Origin: Bacillus sp. V59.32b
GTDB lineage: Bacteria; Bacillota; Bacilli; Bacillales; DSM-1321
Direction: 5' to 3'
Assembly (NCBI RefSeq): GCF_003429085.1
Contig: NZ_QVTC01000052.1
Coordinates: forward strand, 1 to 57,552
DNA: 57,552 nucleotides
Positions 1 through 8,689 of the stretch are shown piece by piece. Numbering within the stretch: the stretch's first letter is position 1; every line of letters begins with the position of its first letter. The position numbers and the translations under genes are program-made. The notes under the pieces were generated by a model. It did no database searches. It was not told the origin of the DNA and was given only the letters and a program-made list of their open reading frames with translations.

Positions 1-39
1 AGTTCCTAAAGTAAAACAGTGGTTTGGCATTAGAGGAAC

Positions 40-235
40 CTCGGCTAAAATCTGCCACATCGTGTGGCAAACGCCGACGCCAGCACATCCTGTGCAAGTC
101 CGAGGGGCTGGGCGCTGGCCGACTAAGATCGCCACGTCCTGTGGCGACGTCGGCACTAGTAGGTCCTGTAGCCGAGCCTTACAAGGCGGAGACTAGGCGT
201 AGTTGTGCTTAGGCACAGAGCAACGTATATAATTT
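40..235. repeat. Dispersed intergenic repeat, palindrome-rich
   Basis: GC-richer than its surroundings and full of short palindromes, for example GCACAtccTGTGC at 83-95 and CGCCACgtccTGTGGCG at 130-146. The tail (about 170-230) carries a block with an AAGGCGG core followed by a GTAGTTG-like stretch. Degenerate forms of that tail recur near 3665-3715, 5200-5245 and 35880-35940, and CACAGGAYGTGG-like cores recur near 16590 and 30660. A short open frame crosses it but has no ribosome binding site and no recognisable product. It is most simply a copy of a dispersed noncoding Bacillaceae repeat. Confidence 0.55.
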
Positions 236-245
236 GCTTTACCAA

Positions 246-277
246 AAAGGACATCCCAAACATTTGGGATGTCCTTT
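246..277 (-). terminator. Terminator of yjzD
   Basis: Near-perfect 14-15 bp hairpin built on AAGGACATCCCAAA and its complement, followed on the minus strand by a T run. It lies about 20 nt past the yjzD stop codon. Confidence 0.85.
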
Positions 278-296
278 ACTCACTAAGAAAGTGGCA

Positions 297-485
297 TTAA
301 TGATGTGTTTTTTCAATCGGATCATTCGGAAGCAAGGCAGGTACAATCATGATTAAAATGGTTGCCCCGACCGCTAAAATCGTGGCTGTTGTAAAATCGT
401 ATGAAACCCCGATCATATTGGAAACCACATAAGTAAGCATATGAACTAATATCATCGTCCAGAAAAACGTCATAAAGTATCGCAT
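297..485 (-). CDS. yjzD: YjzD-type small membrane protein (DUF2929)
   Basis: A 62-residue protein with two hydrophobic segments (about residues 3-24 and 35-52) and a short polar His-ending tail, so probably a two-pass membrane protein. Sequence character, size and position next to yjaU match YjzD of B. subtilis (DUF2929), whose role is unknown to me. A GTG lies 9 nt upstream, but it falls inside the GAGGTG ribosome binding site. The ATG at 485 with 6-nt spacing is therefore the better start. It is transcribed alone, away from the yjaU-yjaV-med-comZ group, and ends in a strong hairpin. Confidence 0.75.
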   Translation of the reverse strand: MRYFMTFFWTMILVHMLTYVVSNMIGVSYDFTTATILAVGATILIMIVPALLPNDPIEKTHH

Positions 486-729
486 TGAATTCACCTCGTT
501 CCACTACAATCGTTGTTTATTTTACCACACCTAGTTTACTTATAGCATTTATTTTAAATAAATTATTTGAAAAAATCTAGACAATTGCTCCTATAGAATA
601 TTATAAATGAGTTAAGCAATTTTCAAAATGAAGCCGGAAATAGGCGTTATATGATAGGCATATAAACTTTCTGAATTCCTCGCCAAACATATAGTAATAC
701 AGGTAATTTCCCAAAAAGGAGCAGTACTT

Positions 730-1455
730 ATGGAACAGCGAACATTTCAAAGTGAAGGCCAATGGAATATCGTCTATTACCCGGTGAAGCCCAGCGGTTT
801 TTCGGTGCTTATCATTGGAGACCAAAACCATTTTGTTGAGGAAGAAAACAGTTATTGGCTCCAGCATCCGGGAAGATTACAGATTTTAGACCGTTTAAAA
901 GAATGTGGCTATATGGTTTTCTCGTCCAATTTTTACAAAAGCGGATGGGGGAGCCAAAAGGCTGTTGAATTGGCGAAAAAAATATATTTTATCATGATGA
1001 AGAATGAAATATTGAATAGTAAAATTCATATCTTGGCTGAAGGGACGGGGGCTCTTACCGCAGTGAAGCTGATGGATAACATGAAGGAGCATATCAGATC
1101 GGTTGTTCTAATTAACCCTTGTTTATCATTAAAAGCGCATTTAAAGAAAGAAAAGGAAAATAAATTTTTTTATAAAACGCAGCTTAAAGAAATTTCAAGA
1201 GCGTACGGTATGAAAGAAGAGAGGTGCGAGCAGTTCATCATATCTTCTGAGGAGACATGGCCAAATAAAGAAATTCCCTTGAAAATCATTCAGGTCGTCG
1301 AAAGCATGGAAAAGGGTCAGACGGATTTATACAGAAGGCTTGAGCAGCAATCCGAAAGAGCAGAAACAGATATCACGTATTTGCTACCGGAAAAGAGATA
1401 CAAAATTCCTTTGCAAATTCAACAATTCTTTAAGAAATATGAATCTTCTTTATGA
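730..1455 (+). CDS. yjaU: YjaU, alpha/beta-hydrolase-like protein
   Basis: 241 residues, preceded by AAAAAGGAG at good spacing. The fold looks like an alpha/beta hydrolase: an early strand (VLIIGDQNHF, about residue 26), then a nucleophile-elbow-like segment (HILAEGTGALTAV, about residues 99-111) and the hydrophobic strand SVVLINPCLSL. Gene order (yjzD, this gene, yjaV, med, comZ) is that of B. subtilis, where this position is yjaU. The usual GxSxG serine is not present at the elbow, which reads A-E-G-T-G. Hydrolase activity is therefore doubtful and a scaffold or binding role is possible. No substrate can be inferred. Confidence 0.7.
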   Translation: MEQRTFQSEGQWNIVYYPVKPSGFSVLIIGDQNHFVEEENSYWLQHPGRLQILDRLKECGYMVFSSNFYKSGWGSQKAVELAKKIYFIMMKNEILNSKIHILAEGTGALTAVKLMDNMKEHIRSVVLINPCLSLKAHLKKEKENKFFYKTQLKEISRAYGMKEERCEQFIISSEETWPNKEIPLKIIQVVESMEKGQTDLYRRLEQQSERAETDITYLLPEKRYKIPLQIQQFFKKYESSL

Positions 1456-1537
1456 TAAAAGATATATTTACATGATTGCCTGCATACGATACAGCATGCG
1501 TACGGCAGTATAACAAACATGGTCGGGGGGCTTAATC

Positions 1538-2341
1538 ATGGAATTATCCATTGTTTTAGGAGCCTATCAGTTTATCGGGTTTCATGTGTGCAAGCATTTG
1601 CTGGATCAGGGCATTGAGGTGCTTGGTGTCGATTGGACCGAGGATCCAGACTCTGATCCTATAATAGAAGAAAAGCAATTGGAGATAGGGAGAAATTCCA
1701 ATTTTACTTATCTGCCGTTAAATCAATTGCAAGCTAATGAAGGAACAAGTAAGACAACTCTCTTTATCTGCTGGTATGATGTGATCAAAGCCAGAATTAG
1801 TATGGATGAGGGTGTGAAAAACACGATTCCAATTTTGATGAACAAGTTCCAAGAAAGGGCTGAAAGGCCACGCATTGTTTTGTTATATCCGCTTGGCATC
1901 GCGGATGAAGAACAAATCTGTCCAGCGGATCAAATCATTTATCTTCCAACCATCTATGGACCATGGCAACATGAAAACATGGTATTCGAGCAAGGAATAC
2001 GAAGCAATAGTACAGCAAAATTAAAATCAGCCATTGAAGATGAATATACGCTTGACGCGATATATATAAAAGACCTCCTCGATTCTTTCGAAAACATGCT
2101 CAGTCAATCTGAAAAGAAGATCATAGTGCGCAGTTCCGCAGCAGATCAATGGGCTCTCGCAGCGAGGGAGCTATTTGACACCCCTGTGATTGATGATGTG
2201 GCTCCTGGACAGGTTGGGACGAAAGAGACGGCAGGTTATGTGTACGAAGTAAATAATAATATTACACCTAAGCAAGGAATAGAACGGCAAAGGCAGCATC
2301 ATAAACGCCAGGAGCTTCTTAGACGATGGAAGAGCCGCTAA
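1538..2341 (+). CDS. yjaV: YjaV, NAD-epimerase-like protein
   Basis: 267 residues, starting at an ATG behind GGGGGGC. The N-terminus (MELSIVLGAYQFIGFHVCKHL) resembles the Rossmann start of NAD-dependent epimerases, but the dinucleotide motif is degenerate: GAYQFIG instead of GxxGxxG. A later segment (IIYLPTIYGPWQHENMVF) fits the YGP-type substrate region of the same family, and the last 25 residues are basic. The place between yjaU and med identifies it as the YjaV equivalent. Catalytic Tyr and Lys residues cannot be assigned with confidence, so an enzymatic role is uncertain. Confidence 0.65.
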   Translation: MELSIVLGAYQFIGFHVCKHLLDQGIEVLGVDWTEDPDSDPIIEEKQLEIGRNSNFTYLPLNQLQANEGTSKTTLFICWYDVIKARISMDEGVKNTIPILMNKFQERAERPRIVLLYPLGIADEEQICPADQIIYLPTIYGPWQHENMVFEQGIRSNSTAKLKSAIEDEYTLDAIYIKDLLDSFENMLSQSEKKIIVRSSAADQWALAARELFDTPVIDDVAPGQVGTKETAGYVYEVNNNITPKQGIERQRQHHKRQELLRRWKSR

Positions 2342-2499
2342 ACATAATCCTTTTCATTTAATTCTCGAAAAAGTAAAATGAAAGAGGACATAATTACCAG
2401 GTAGTTCGCACTAGCCCGAATACTTTATAAACATTTATCTATGAAAGATAGCTATTTTCTATGTTCAGGAGTGTTTGCTGTTACTTTAAGGAGTTGCAT

Positions 2500-3456
2500 A
2501 TGATGGTTAAGAAAATAGGTATCATCTTTTATATTTTCATACTGCTTTTGGCCGGGTGTGATCAACTAATGGGCGCGGGAAATCTAAAAAAAGTCGGACT
2601 GCTTGTTCCTGAAACGATAAACGATCAAGTATGGGGAACAAAGGGCTATAAAGGATTATTGAATATACAGTCGCGTTTTGATGTCGAAGTCTATTACAAA
2701 GAAAGCATGAATTCTAAGCTCATTGTTGAGCAAGCGGTAAAGGATTTTCACGAAAAGGGCATAAACCTAATTATTGGTCATGGCAGTGATTTTGCAGATT
2801 ATTTTAATGAGATAGCTAAGGATTATGAGGATATCCATTTTGTAAGTTTTAACGGAGATGCTGGCGAACCCAATACAACGAGTCTGAAATTCAAAGCACA
2901 TGCCATGGGTTTTTTTGGTGGAATGGTAGCTGCAGAAATGTCCAAAACAAACAAGGTCGGAGTCCTTGCTGCATTTGACTGGCAGCCTGAAGTTAAAGGT
3001 TTTATAGAGGGAGCGAAACATCAGAAAAGAGATATTGAAGTGGATACTCAGTATGTCGGTGACTGGGATTCTGAGGAGAAGGCGTTAATCTTGTTTGATG
3101 AAATGACGGCTGGTGGAGCGGATGTTTTGTATCCCGCGGGAGACGGGTATAATGTACCTGTAATCGAAAACATTAAAGAAAAGGGGTTATATGCCATCGG
3201 TTATGTATCGGATCAATCAGATTTAGGAGAGTCCACAGTCCTGACGAGCACGATCCAGCATGTAGATGTGCTATATGAACTCGCAGCCGAGAGGTTTAAT
3301 GAAGGGGAACTCAAATCAGGTAATTTATATTTTGATTTCCAAGACCAAGTCATTACGATGGGGAAATACAGCCCGCTCGTAGATAAAGATTTTAAACGGG
3401 AAGTGGATGAACATATCCAGGACTATATCGAAACCGGCAAACTGCCAAACGAATAA
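2500..3456 (+). CDS. med: Med, BMP-family lipoprotein, positive regulator of comK
   Basis: 318 residues, close to the 317 of B. subtilis Med. The N-terminus is a lipoprotein signal with a hydrophobic stretch ending LLAGC (Cys20). The rest is a BMP/PnrA-type periplasmic-binding fold (GLLVPETINDQVWGTKGYKG; later LIIGHGSDFADYF and VGVLAAFDWQPEVKGF). In B. subtilis Med is needed for full ComK levels and shares a transcript with comZ. The open frame extends upstream to 2461, but AAGGAG at 2488-2493 sits 6 nt before the ATG at 2500, which decides the start. The comZ start follows 19 nt after the stop. Confidence 0.88.
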   Translation: MMVKKIGIIFYIFILLLAGCDQLMGAGNLKKVGLLVPETINDQVWGTKGYKGLLNIQSRFDVEVYYKESMNSKLIVEQAVKDFHEKGINLIIGHGSDFADYFNEIAKDYEDIHFVSFNGDAGEPNTTSLKFKAHAMGFFGGMVAAEMSKTNKVGVLAAFDWQPEVKGFIEGAKHQKRDIEVDTQYVGDWDSEEKALILFDEMTAGGADVLYPAGDGYNVPVIENIKEKGLYAIGYVSDQSDLGESTVLTSTIQHVDVLYELAAERFNEGELKSGNLYFDFQDQVITMGKYSPLVDKDFKREVDEHIQDYIETGKLPNE

Positions 3457-3475
3457 TATATGAGGAGCAGATAAG

Positions 3476-3661
3476 ATGGAGCAGGATAAGAATATGGAAT
3501 TCATGGCAATTGCTATGAAATATTTTCCAGAAGCAAAAGCGAAATTAGAAGCGGCAGGCATTTCATTTTCAATGGAGATGGCAGAGCCCTTCATGGACTT
3601 ATTCCAAAAAGTAATGTACGAAGCCTACGAACTAGGCAAAAAGGAAGCGCAAGAAAGTTAA
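3476..3661 (+). CDS. comZ: ComZ, negative regulator of comG
   Basis: A 61-residue acidic, helical protein lying directly after med, as in B. subtilis, where ComZ (63 aa) represses the comG operon. Recognisable core: FMAIAMKYFPEAKAKLEAAG and a KVMYEAYELGKKEA end. GAGGAG precedes the ATG at normal spacing. Coupling to med puts one activator and one repressor of competence on one message. The shared terminator at 3743-3779 closes the transcript. Confidence 0.9.
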   Translation: MEQDKNMEFMAIAMKYFPEAKAKLEAAGISFSMEMAEPFMDLFQKVMYEAYELGKKEAQES

Positions 3662-3738
3662 AGAATCTCGTGATTCGTGAGCCTTTAAGGCGGCGATGAG
3701 GAGTAGTCGTAAAAGAAAGTTATCTTTTTCTTTCGGCC
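3662..3738 (+). repeat. Degenerate dispersed repeat fragment
   Basis: Contains a GAGCCTTTAAGGCGG core followed by GAGGAGTAGTCG, similar in order to the tail of the element at 40-235 and to the stretch at 35880-35940. Too diverged for firm boundaries. Confidence 0.35.
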
Positions 3739-3742
3739 AATG

Positions 3743-3779
3743 AAAAAAGCTGGCTTAGCATGATGAAGCCAGCTTTTTT
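3743..3779. terminator. Bidirectional terminator between comZ and yjzB
   Basis: A 14-bp stem, AAAAAAGCTGGCTT with its perfect complement around a 9-nt loop, flanked by A and T runs. It can end the comZ message (+) and the convergent small gene (-). Confidence 0.9.
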
Positions 3780-3790
3780 CTATGTCTGGA

Positions 3791-4012
3791 TTATCTGTCC
3801 TTGGTTAGCCATTTGGCCAGCAATGGGTTGAGTTTGGATAGGCCGGGTTTAATTTGATCGTAGACATTCATTAGGACATCGATATTTTCCATGAGTTTTT
3901 CATAATCGATATTGCTTGTTTCGGTTTCAAGAATTGATTCCTCTTCTTCCTTTGCTTCCGCTCTTCTTCCGAACATCAGTTGTGTAAACCGGTCTCCGTT
4001 TCTCTGTTCCAC
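3791..4012 (-). CDS. Small acidic protein at the yjzB position
   Basis: 73 residues with a GTG start. AAGGTGGTG lies about 10 nt upstream, which is slightly long spacing. The protein has a charged Glu-rich middle (EAKEEEESILETE) and a helical C-terminal half (YEKLMENIDVLMNVYDQIKPGLSKL) ending in a basic tail. No signal peptide or catalytic motif is visible. Its place between comZ and fabHA on the opposite strand is that of B. subtilis yjzB, but I cannot confirm homology from memory. The helical, amphipathic look fits a small adaptor or spore protein, which is inference only. Confidence 0.6.
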   Translation of the reverse strand: MEQRNGDRFTQLMFGRRAEAKEEEESILETETSNIDYEKLMENIDVLMNVYDQIKPGLSKLNPLLAKWLTKDR

Positions 4013-4122
4013 TCGTCACATGCACCACCTTAGCTTTCCGCTTCCTTTGTCTAATCTACTGTATGAATGCAAAGCATTCCTTGGATAGGCCCTTGTCTTT
4101 CTCGGAAGAAATAATTGTTTTC

Positions 4123-4170
4123 TATTGCAAGATGGAGAAGTTTTCTATAAAATTAGTACCAGGTAATAAT
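4123..4170 (+). promoter_or_regulatory. fabHA promoter with FapR operator
   Basis: A -10-like TATAAA (4146-4151) is immediately followed by ATTAGTACCAGGTAATAAT (4152-4170), a close match to the FapR palindrome (TTAGTAC...). A TTGCAA at 4125-4130 is a possible -35 with short spacing. FapR, antagonised by malonyl-CoA, is expected to block initiation here. A second match stands before fabI at 37042. Confidence 0.85.
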
Positions 4171-4216
4171 AATTGATAATAATTACAAATGAAAATAAAA
4201 ATAAAGGGGTGTCCAT

Positions 4217-5149
4217 ATGAATGCTGGCATTTTAGGAATTGGCCGCTACTTACCTGAAAAGATTTTAACTAACCTCGATTTGGAAAAAATAGTCGATACT
4301 TCTGATGAATGGATCAGGACGAGAACGGGAATTGAAGAAAGAAGAATAGCAAGTGATGATATCGATACATCTGACATGGCTTACGCGGCGGCGCTAAAAG
4401 CCATTCAGGAATCAGGAATTTCAGCAGAGGATATTGACTTGATTTTAGTGGCTACGGTTACTCCGGATCAGCCGTTTCCCTCTGTTTCCTGTATGCTTCA
4501 AGAAAAATTGGGCGCAAAAAAAGCTGCCGCCATGGACATTAGTGCAGCATGTGCCGGATTCATGTACGGGATGGTAACCGCGGGTCAATTTATCCAAACA
4601 GGAGCTTATAAGCATGTATTAATAGTAGGAGTGGAAAAACTCTCCAAGGTTACAAACTGGGAGGATCGCAATACAGCCGTACTTTTCGGTGATGGGGCAG
4701 GAGCAGCGGTTATGGGCCCGGTTTCCGATGGCCGGGGGATTCTTTCCTTCGAATTAGGGGCAGATGGTACAGGAGGCAAACATTTATATCAGGACGAACA
4801 CATTATCATGAACGGTCGCGAAGTGTTTAAATTCGCGGTGCGCCAAATGGGGGAATCCAGTGTCAATGTCCTCGAGAAAGCCGGTCTGTCAAGGGAAGAT
4901 GTCGATTTACTCATCCCGCATCAGGCGAACATTCGGATTATGGAGGCCGCTAGGGAACGACTAAACCTCCCCATTGAAAAAATGTCAAATACAGTTCATA
5001 AATACGGTAATACCTCTGCATCTTCCATCCCGATTGCAATGGTTGAGGAATTGGAAGCAGGAAAAATTAAGGATGACGACGTATTAGTTATGGTCGGTTT
5101 TGGCGGAGGCCTAACCTGGGGAGCGATTGCGCTTCGCTGGGGAAGATAA
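4217..5149 (+). CDS. fabHA: Beta-ketoacyl-ACP synthase III (FabH)
   Basis: 310 residues, the normal FabH length. It condenses an acyl-CoA primer with malonyl-ACP to start fatty-acid synthesis. The catalytic triad is intact: Cys112 in AACAGF, His235 in PHQAN and Asn265 in YGNTSA. AAAGGGGTG lies 5 nt before the ATG. The gene is followed by fabF, as in B. subtilis fabHA-fabF, and has a FapR operator directly upstream. It encodes a soluble cytosolic type II fatty-acid synthase component. In Bacillus the primer is usually a branched-chain acyl-CoA, a family property that is not visible here. Confidence 0.97.
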   Translation: MNAGILGIGRYLPEKILTNLDLEKIVDTSDEWIRTRTGIEERRIASDDIDTSDMAYAAALKAIQESGISAEDIDLILVATVTPDQPFPSVSCMLQEKLGAKKAAAMDISAACAGFMYGMVTAGQFIQTGAYKHVLIVGVEKLSKVTNWEDRNTAVLFGDGAGAAVMGPVSDGRGILSFELGADGTGGKHLYQDEHIIMNGREVFKFAVRQMGESSVNVLEKAGLSREDVDLLIPHQANIRIMEAARERLNLPIEKMSNTVHKYGNTSASSIPIAMVEELEAGKIKDDDVLVMVGFGGGLTWGAIALRWGR

Positions 5150-5159
5150 TCATAATAAG

Positions 5160-5250
5160 AGGAATTATTCATTCTGTAAGGAAAGAAAACGCGCTGATAA
5201 GTAACGAATATTAGGTGTAGTTGCACTTATGCAGGAAGAAGAGTTTAACA
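5160..5250 (+). repeat. Possible dispersed repeat fragment between fabHA and fabF
   Basis: The stretch around 5210-5240 (GGTGTAGTTGCACTTATGC) closely resembles the segment at 35920-35935 (GGTGTTGCACTTACGC) and the end of the element at 40-235. It lengthens the fabHA-fabF gap to about 175 nt, and no terminator is seen, so co-transcription remains likely. Confidence 0.4.
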
Positions 5251-5323
5251 TTCCTATCCGCGAAAGTTAAACGTTAATCACACGAATGTCGTTGATTGCA
5301 TTTTGAAAGGAGAATTATTTTCT

Positions 5324-6562
5324 ATGAATAAACGCCGGGTAGTTGTAACAGGAATCGGATCAGTCACTCCATTAGGAAATGATGCAGAAACAACATGGTC
5401 GAATATTCTCGCCGGTAAGTCAGGAATCGGACCGTTAACTCGCTTGAATGCGGATGAATATCCCGCCAAGGTGGCAGCGGAGGTAAAAGATTTTAGCATT
5501 GAAGAATATATAGACCGGAAAGATGCCAGAAAGATGGATCGCTTTACACATTATGCAATCGCGGCTTCTATGATGGCGGTCAAAAACGCAAAGCTTGAAA
5601 TCACTGAGGAAAACGCGCCGAGGGTAGGCGTGTGGATCGGTTCGGGGATTGGCGGGATGGAAACATTCGAAACCCAGCATGAAACGTTTTTAAACAGAGG
5701 GTATAAAAGGGTCAGCCCCTTCTTCGTACCAATGATGATTCCAGATATGGCTGCCGGCCAGGTTTCAATCATGCTTGGTGCCAGAGGAGTGAACTCCTGT
5801 ACAGTAACAGCCTGTGCTTCCGGTACGAATTCGATTGGTGACGCGTTCAAAGTCATCCAACGAGGCGATGCGGATGCCATGATAACCGGCGGAACCGAGG
5901 CCCCCATCACATCCATGGCGGTGGCAGGTTTCTGTGCCAATACTGCATTATCGACTAATCCTGATCCGCAGACGGCAAGCCGTCCTTTCGACTTAAACAG
6001 AGATGGTTTTGTGATTGGAGAAGGAGCGGGGATCATCGTGCTTGAAGACTTGGAGCATGCGTTAAACCGCGGCGCCGATATTATTTGTGAAATCGTCGGC
6101 TACGGATCTACAGGTGATGCTTATCATATTACCGCCCCGGCACCTGAAGGAGAAGGCGGAGCGCGTGCGATGAAAATGGCGATTAACGATGCCGGCCTCA
6201 GCCCGGAGGATATTCAATATGTGAATGCCCATGGAACAAGCACCGCTTATAATGATAAATATGAAACGATAGCCGTGAAAGAAGTGTTTGGCGAACATGC
6301 CTATAAGCTTGCTATGAGTTCGACTAAATCGATGACAGGCCATTTGCTTGGAGCAGCTGGGGGAGTGGAGGCTGTTTTCACCATCCAGTCCATCCGTGAC
6401 GGAGTGATGCCGCCAACGATGAATTTGAAAACGGCTGACCCCGATTGTGATTTGGATTATGTACCAAATGAAGGAAGAAAAGCTGAGATAAAGGCGGCAA
6501 TGAGCAATTCTCTTGGCTTTGGCGGGCATAATGCAACGATTGTGTTCAAAAAATACGAATAA
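5324..6562 (+). CDS. fabF: Beta-ketoacyl-ACP synthase II (FabF)
   Basis: 412 residues. FabF carries out the elongating Claisen condensations in fatty-acid synthesis and is the usual target of cerulenin. Motifs: [18 protein letters not shown] start, the active-site Cys in [10 protein letters not shown] (about residue 163), [11 protein letters not shown] and [12 protein letters not shown] with the two catalytic His residues, and a GFGGHNAT end. The frame extends 7 codons upstream, but AAAGGAG at 5306-5312 points to the ATG at 5324. It forms a functional pair with fabHA and is probably under the same FapR control. Confidence 0.97.
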   Translation: MNKRRVVVTGIGSVTPLGNDAETTWSNILAGKSGIGPLTRLNADEYPAKVAAEVKDFSIEEYIDRKDARKMDRFTHYAIAASMMAVKNAKLEITEENAPRVGVWIGSGIGGMETFETQHETFLNRGYKRVSPFFVPMMIPDMAAGQVSIMLGARGVNSCTVTACASGTNSIGDAFKVIQRGDADAMITGGTEAPITSMAVAGFCANTALSTNPDPQTASRPFDLNRDGFVIGEGAGIIVLEDLEHALNRGADIICEIVGYGSTGDAYHITAPAPEGEGGARAMKMAINDAGLSPEDIQYVNAHGTSTAYNDKYETIAVKEVFGEHAYKLAMSSTKSMTGHLLGAAGGVEAVFTIQSIRDGVMPPTMNLKTADPDCDLDYVPNEGRKAEIKAAMSNSLGFGGHNATIVFKKYE

Positions 6563-6572
6563 TGTGACTTCC

Positions 6573-6603
6573 GGTGCATCCGATTTTGACGGTGCACCTT
6601 TTT
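6573..6603 (+). terminator. Terminator of fabF
   Basis: GGTGCA pairs with TGCACC across a 14-nt loop and runs into TTTTT just after the fabF stop codon. Confidence 0.6.
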
Positions 6604-6628
6604 ATGTTCAAATATCAGAACCATAAGA

Positions 6629-6660
6629 AAAGGCAGCAGTTAGCGAGACTGCTGCCTTTC
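6629..6660 (-). terminator. Bidirectional hairpin after the small minus-strand gene
   Basis: AAAGGCAGCAG pairs perfectly with CTGCTGCCTTT around a 9-nt loop. It lies between fabF and the convergent 40-aa gene and can serve both. Confidence 0.8.
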
Positions 6661-6668
6661 TTAATAAG

Positions 6669-6791
6669 TTAATTTTTCCGGGATTGAGTATTAAACGATT
6701 GAAACTGGCTCATTAACTTTTGTCGGTTTTTCTTGTCCTTTAAAAAATATGCGGCTCCAACTGCCAATCCGCCCATAAGCAATTTTCTCAT
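6669..6791 (-). CDS. 40-residue membrane-anchored small protein
   Basis: A short gene below usual size limits, but with a very good ribosome binding site (GGAGGTATAACG before the ATG). The predicted product begins MRKLLMGGLAVGAAYFLKDK and continues with a basic, Gln/Ser-rich tail of 20 residues. The glycine/alanine-rich hydrophobic patch at residues 4-17 looks like one short membrane segment. A clear terminator follows the stop. It lies convergent to fabF and divergent from yjaZ. I do not recognise a named family; the overall form recalls short YtxH-like anchors, which is weak similarity only. Confidence 0.65.
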   Translation of the reverse strand: MRKLLMGGLAVGAAYFLKDKKNRQKLMSQFQSFNTQSRKN

Positions 6792-7005
6792 CGTTATACC
6801 TCCTTATAAATTAGCATATAAAGATTACTTCCCTTGATGAAGTACAGATAAACGACTATATTAAAGGAACTTTTATCCAAATGCCAAACAGCAACTCAGC
6901 ATCAGTTATTTAGGTTCCCCTCCTGAGGTTATTTCAATTCGGCAGCCGTCCCGCACTGGTTGCGGTTGCATAGTATGTTGTAAAAGAAAAAATTGGAGTG
7001 AGGGG

Positions 7006-7773
7006 ATGGCGGTCATTAATACAAGGGAATGGTTGGAGAACGATTTGGCCAATCCTATAGAAATGCTAAGAAAATGTGAGGAGACTTATACGAAAACCGA
7101 ATTGGAACAGTATTACGAATACTTGAAGAGATTCGGTATGTATACACCTTCTGCTAAAATACGACAAGATCTTGATCGCTTAATTGACAAAGATATCTGG
7201 GGGAAAACCAAAGAAATCTTTTCAAAATATAGAGCCTTATGGAAGGGTACAGATATTCCAGTTTATATTTTTCCCTATAAAGGGTCCGGTCGTTTGCTTC
7301 GCACGAAGGATAATAAATCTGGTTTGGCTTTTAAAGACAGACTGTTTCTTTTTATACATTCCACCATTAGCGATAAAGAGCTTGAAGCGGTTTTTGTGCA
7401 TGAATATCACCATGTATGCCGGCTTAACTTACTGAAGAAGTCACCTGCGAAGTATACCTTGCTCGACTCCATCATTATGGAGGGATTGGCTGAATATGCC
7501 GTTTCAAAGCATGTAGGCAAGGATTATTTGGCGAAGTGGACGTCTTTATATGAAGAAAGCGAAATACTTAATTATTACGTGCGTCATTTAAAGCAACGAC
7601 TTCAAACTAAACGTTCTGATGAGCTTCATGATCAATTGTTGCTCGGGATGAAGCCTTATCCAACCATGCTTGGTTATTGTGCAGGATATTACATGGTAAA
7701 GAAAGCTGGATTAATTCCTATTAAAAAATCTTTTACAATTTCCTCTGAAGTATTTCTGAAAAAAATGGAGTAA
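7006..7773 (+). CDS. yjaZ: YjaZ, predicted zinc metalloprotease (DUF2268)
   Basis: 255 residues. A zinc-binding HExxH motif is present as H132-E-Y-H-H136, and a likely third ligand lies in MEGLAEYAV (about residue 163). This is the arrangement of the DUF2268 predicted Zn-dependent proteases. There is no signal peptide or membrane span, so it is probably cytosolic. GGAGTGAGGGG directly precedes the ATG. The position after fabHA-fabF matches B. subtilis yjaZ. The natural substrate is unknown. A hairpin formed by the last codons (7771-7800) probably ends the message. Confidence 0.85.
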   Translation: MAVINTREWLENDLANPIEMLRKCEETYTKTELEQYYEYLKRFGMYTPSAKIRQDLDRLIDKDIWGKTKEIFSKYRALWKGTDIPVYIFPYKGSGRLLRTKDNKSGLAFKDRLFLFIHSTISDKELEAVFVHEYHHVCRLNLLKKSPAKYTLLDSIIMEGLAEYAVSKHVGKDYLAKWTSLYEESEILNYYVRHLKQRLQTKRSDELHDQLLLGMKPYPTMLGYCAGYYMVKKAGLIPIKKSFTISSEVFLKKME

Positions 7774-7800
7774 GCCTTATCGAAAAATCGGTAAGGCTTA
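7771..7800 (+). terminator. Terminator-like hairpin overlapping the yjaZ stop
   Basis: TAAGCCTTA pairs with TAAGGCTTA, with an inner CGA/TCG. The stem includes the stop codon, and an A-rich rather than T-rich stretch follows, so the + strand assignment is moderate. Confidence 0.5.
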
Positions 7801-7928
7801 CACAAAAAAAGGTCACATATATTAGTTATTGGTATTTTTATCCCATCCATATGCAATACAGGAATAATTTCTCTAAGCTCTGCCTATACTGATGGACAAA
7901 TAGATTTATGTAAGCGAGGGGTTAGATG

Positions 7929-8684
7929 ATGTTATATCTTCACGATGTATGGGTGAATTGGTTTGAAGGGGAAGAAAACGGCTATAACATTTGCCATTTC
8001 CATGAATGGAGAAAAGATGACGGCATTGAACTGTTAGATCAAGTACCGTTATTTAAAATTTCGGCCCCGTTATTCAACTACATAGAAAATGATTTATCGG
8101 AGTTGCCTCAAGCACTGTTGAATGATGTCTATCAAAAAGCGTATTCAAGAAAAAACCACGAGAGAGTTCAATTGGATTACTGCTTTGTCGTAACGGATGG
8201 TTCCGGAATCCTTGCGGTGGATACAATCGGTTACCATATCCCGATTCGAAAAAGCAGACTGATCCCCAGACAGGAACAGATTGTATATGATATGGTCGAT
8301 AATCATCCGGTGATGGAATTCATGTTTACAGAATCAGAGTCAACGGCTAAGGAGCATCATATTTTATCTCCTGACCCGGCTTTCATGAACGGATTGACAA
8401 GAAGGGAACGCCAGCTTAAGCAGCTTTTGTTCATGGCGCTCGACCAGCTTTTCACAGCTAACAATACGGCGGAAATTCGCTATTGGTACACGGAATGGGC
8501 TCCAGAAAAATATGAATATATTCACGCATTGGAATTCGAAGACGCATGGCATGAACTATATGAAAAAATTCAAGAAGGTTGGTCGGACAAGCATTCGATC
8601 CTCTGTGAAAACTTGGTTAAAGGGCAACCATTTTTTGAAAAGCTGTGGGAAATGGAGATAGGTGACAGCCCGTCCATGACATAA
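7929..8684 (+). CDS. yjbA: YjbA, UPF0736 protein
   Basis: 251 residues, soluble and acidic, with the conserved N-terminal pattern [15 protein letters not shown] and an [11 protein letters not shown] block near residue 116, both typical of the YjbA/UPF0736 family. Function is unknown. Two ATGs lie in tandem (7926 and 7929); GAGGGG at 7916-7921 gives better spacing (7 nt) to the second, and family members start with a single Met. In B. subtilis the app operon lies upstream of yjbA; here yjaZ is the direct neighbour, so app is absent from this site. Confidence 0.85.
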   Translation: MLYLHDVWVNWFEGEENGYNICHFHEWRKDDGIELLDQVPLFKISAPLFNYIENDLSELPQALLNDVYQKAYSRKNHERVQLDYCFVVTDGSGILAVDTIGYHIPIRKSRLIPRQEQIVYDMVDNHPVMEFMFTESESTAKEHHILSPDPAFMNGLTRRERQLKQLLFMALDQLFTANNTAEIRYWYTEWAPEKYEYIHALEFEDAWHELYEKIQEGWSDKHSILCENLVKGQPFFEKLWEMEIGDSPSMT

Positions 8685-8689
8685 TAAAT

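Noticed and set aside
24-212. 62-aa open frame at the window start
   Set aside because: No ribosome binding site, odd Arg/Cys-rich content, and it lies inside a palindromic dispersed repeat.
5551-6036. 161-aa minus-strand frame within fabF
   Set aside because: Shadow of the fabF reading frame. No ribosome binding site, no family, and fabF is certain.
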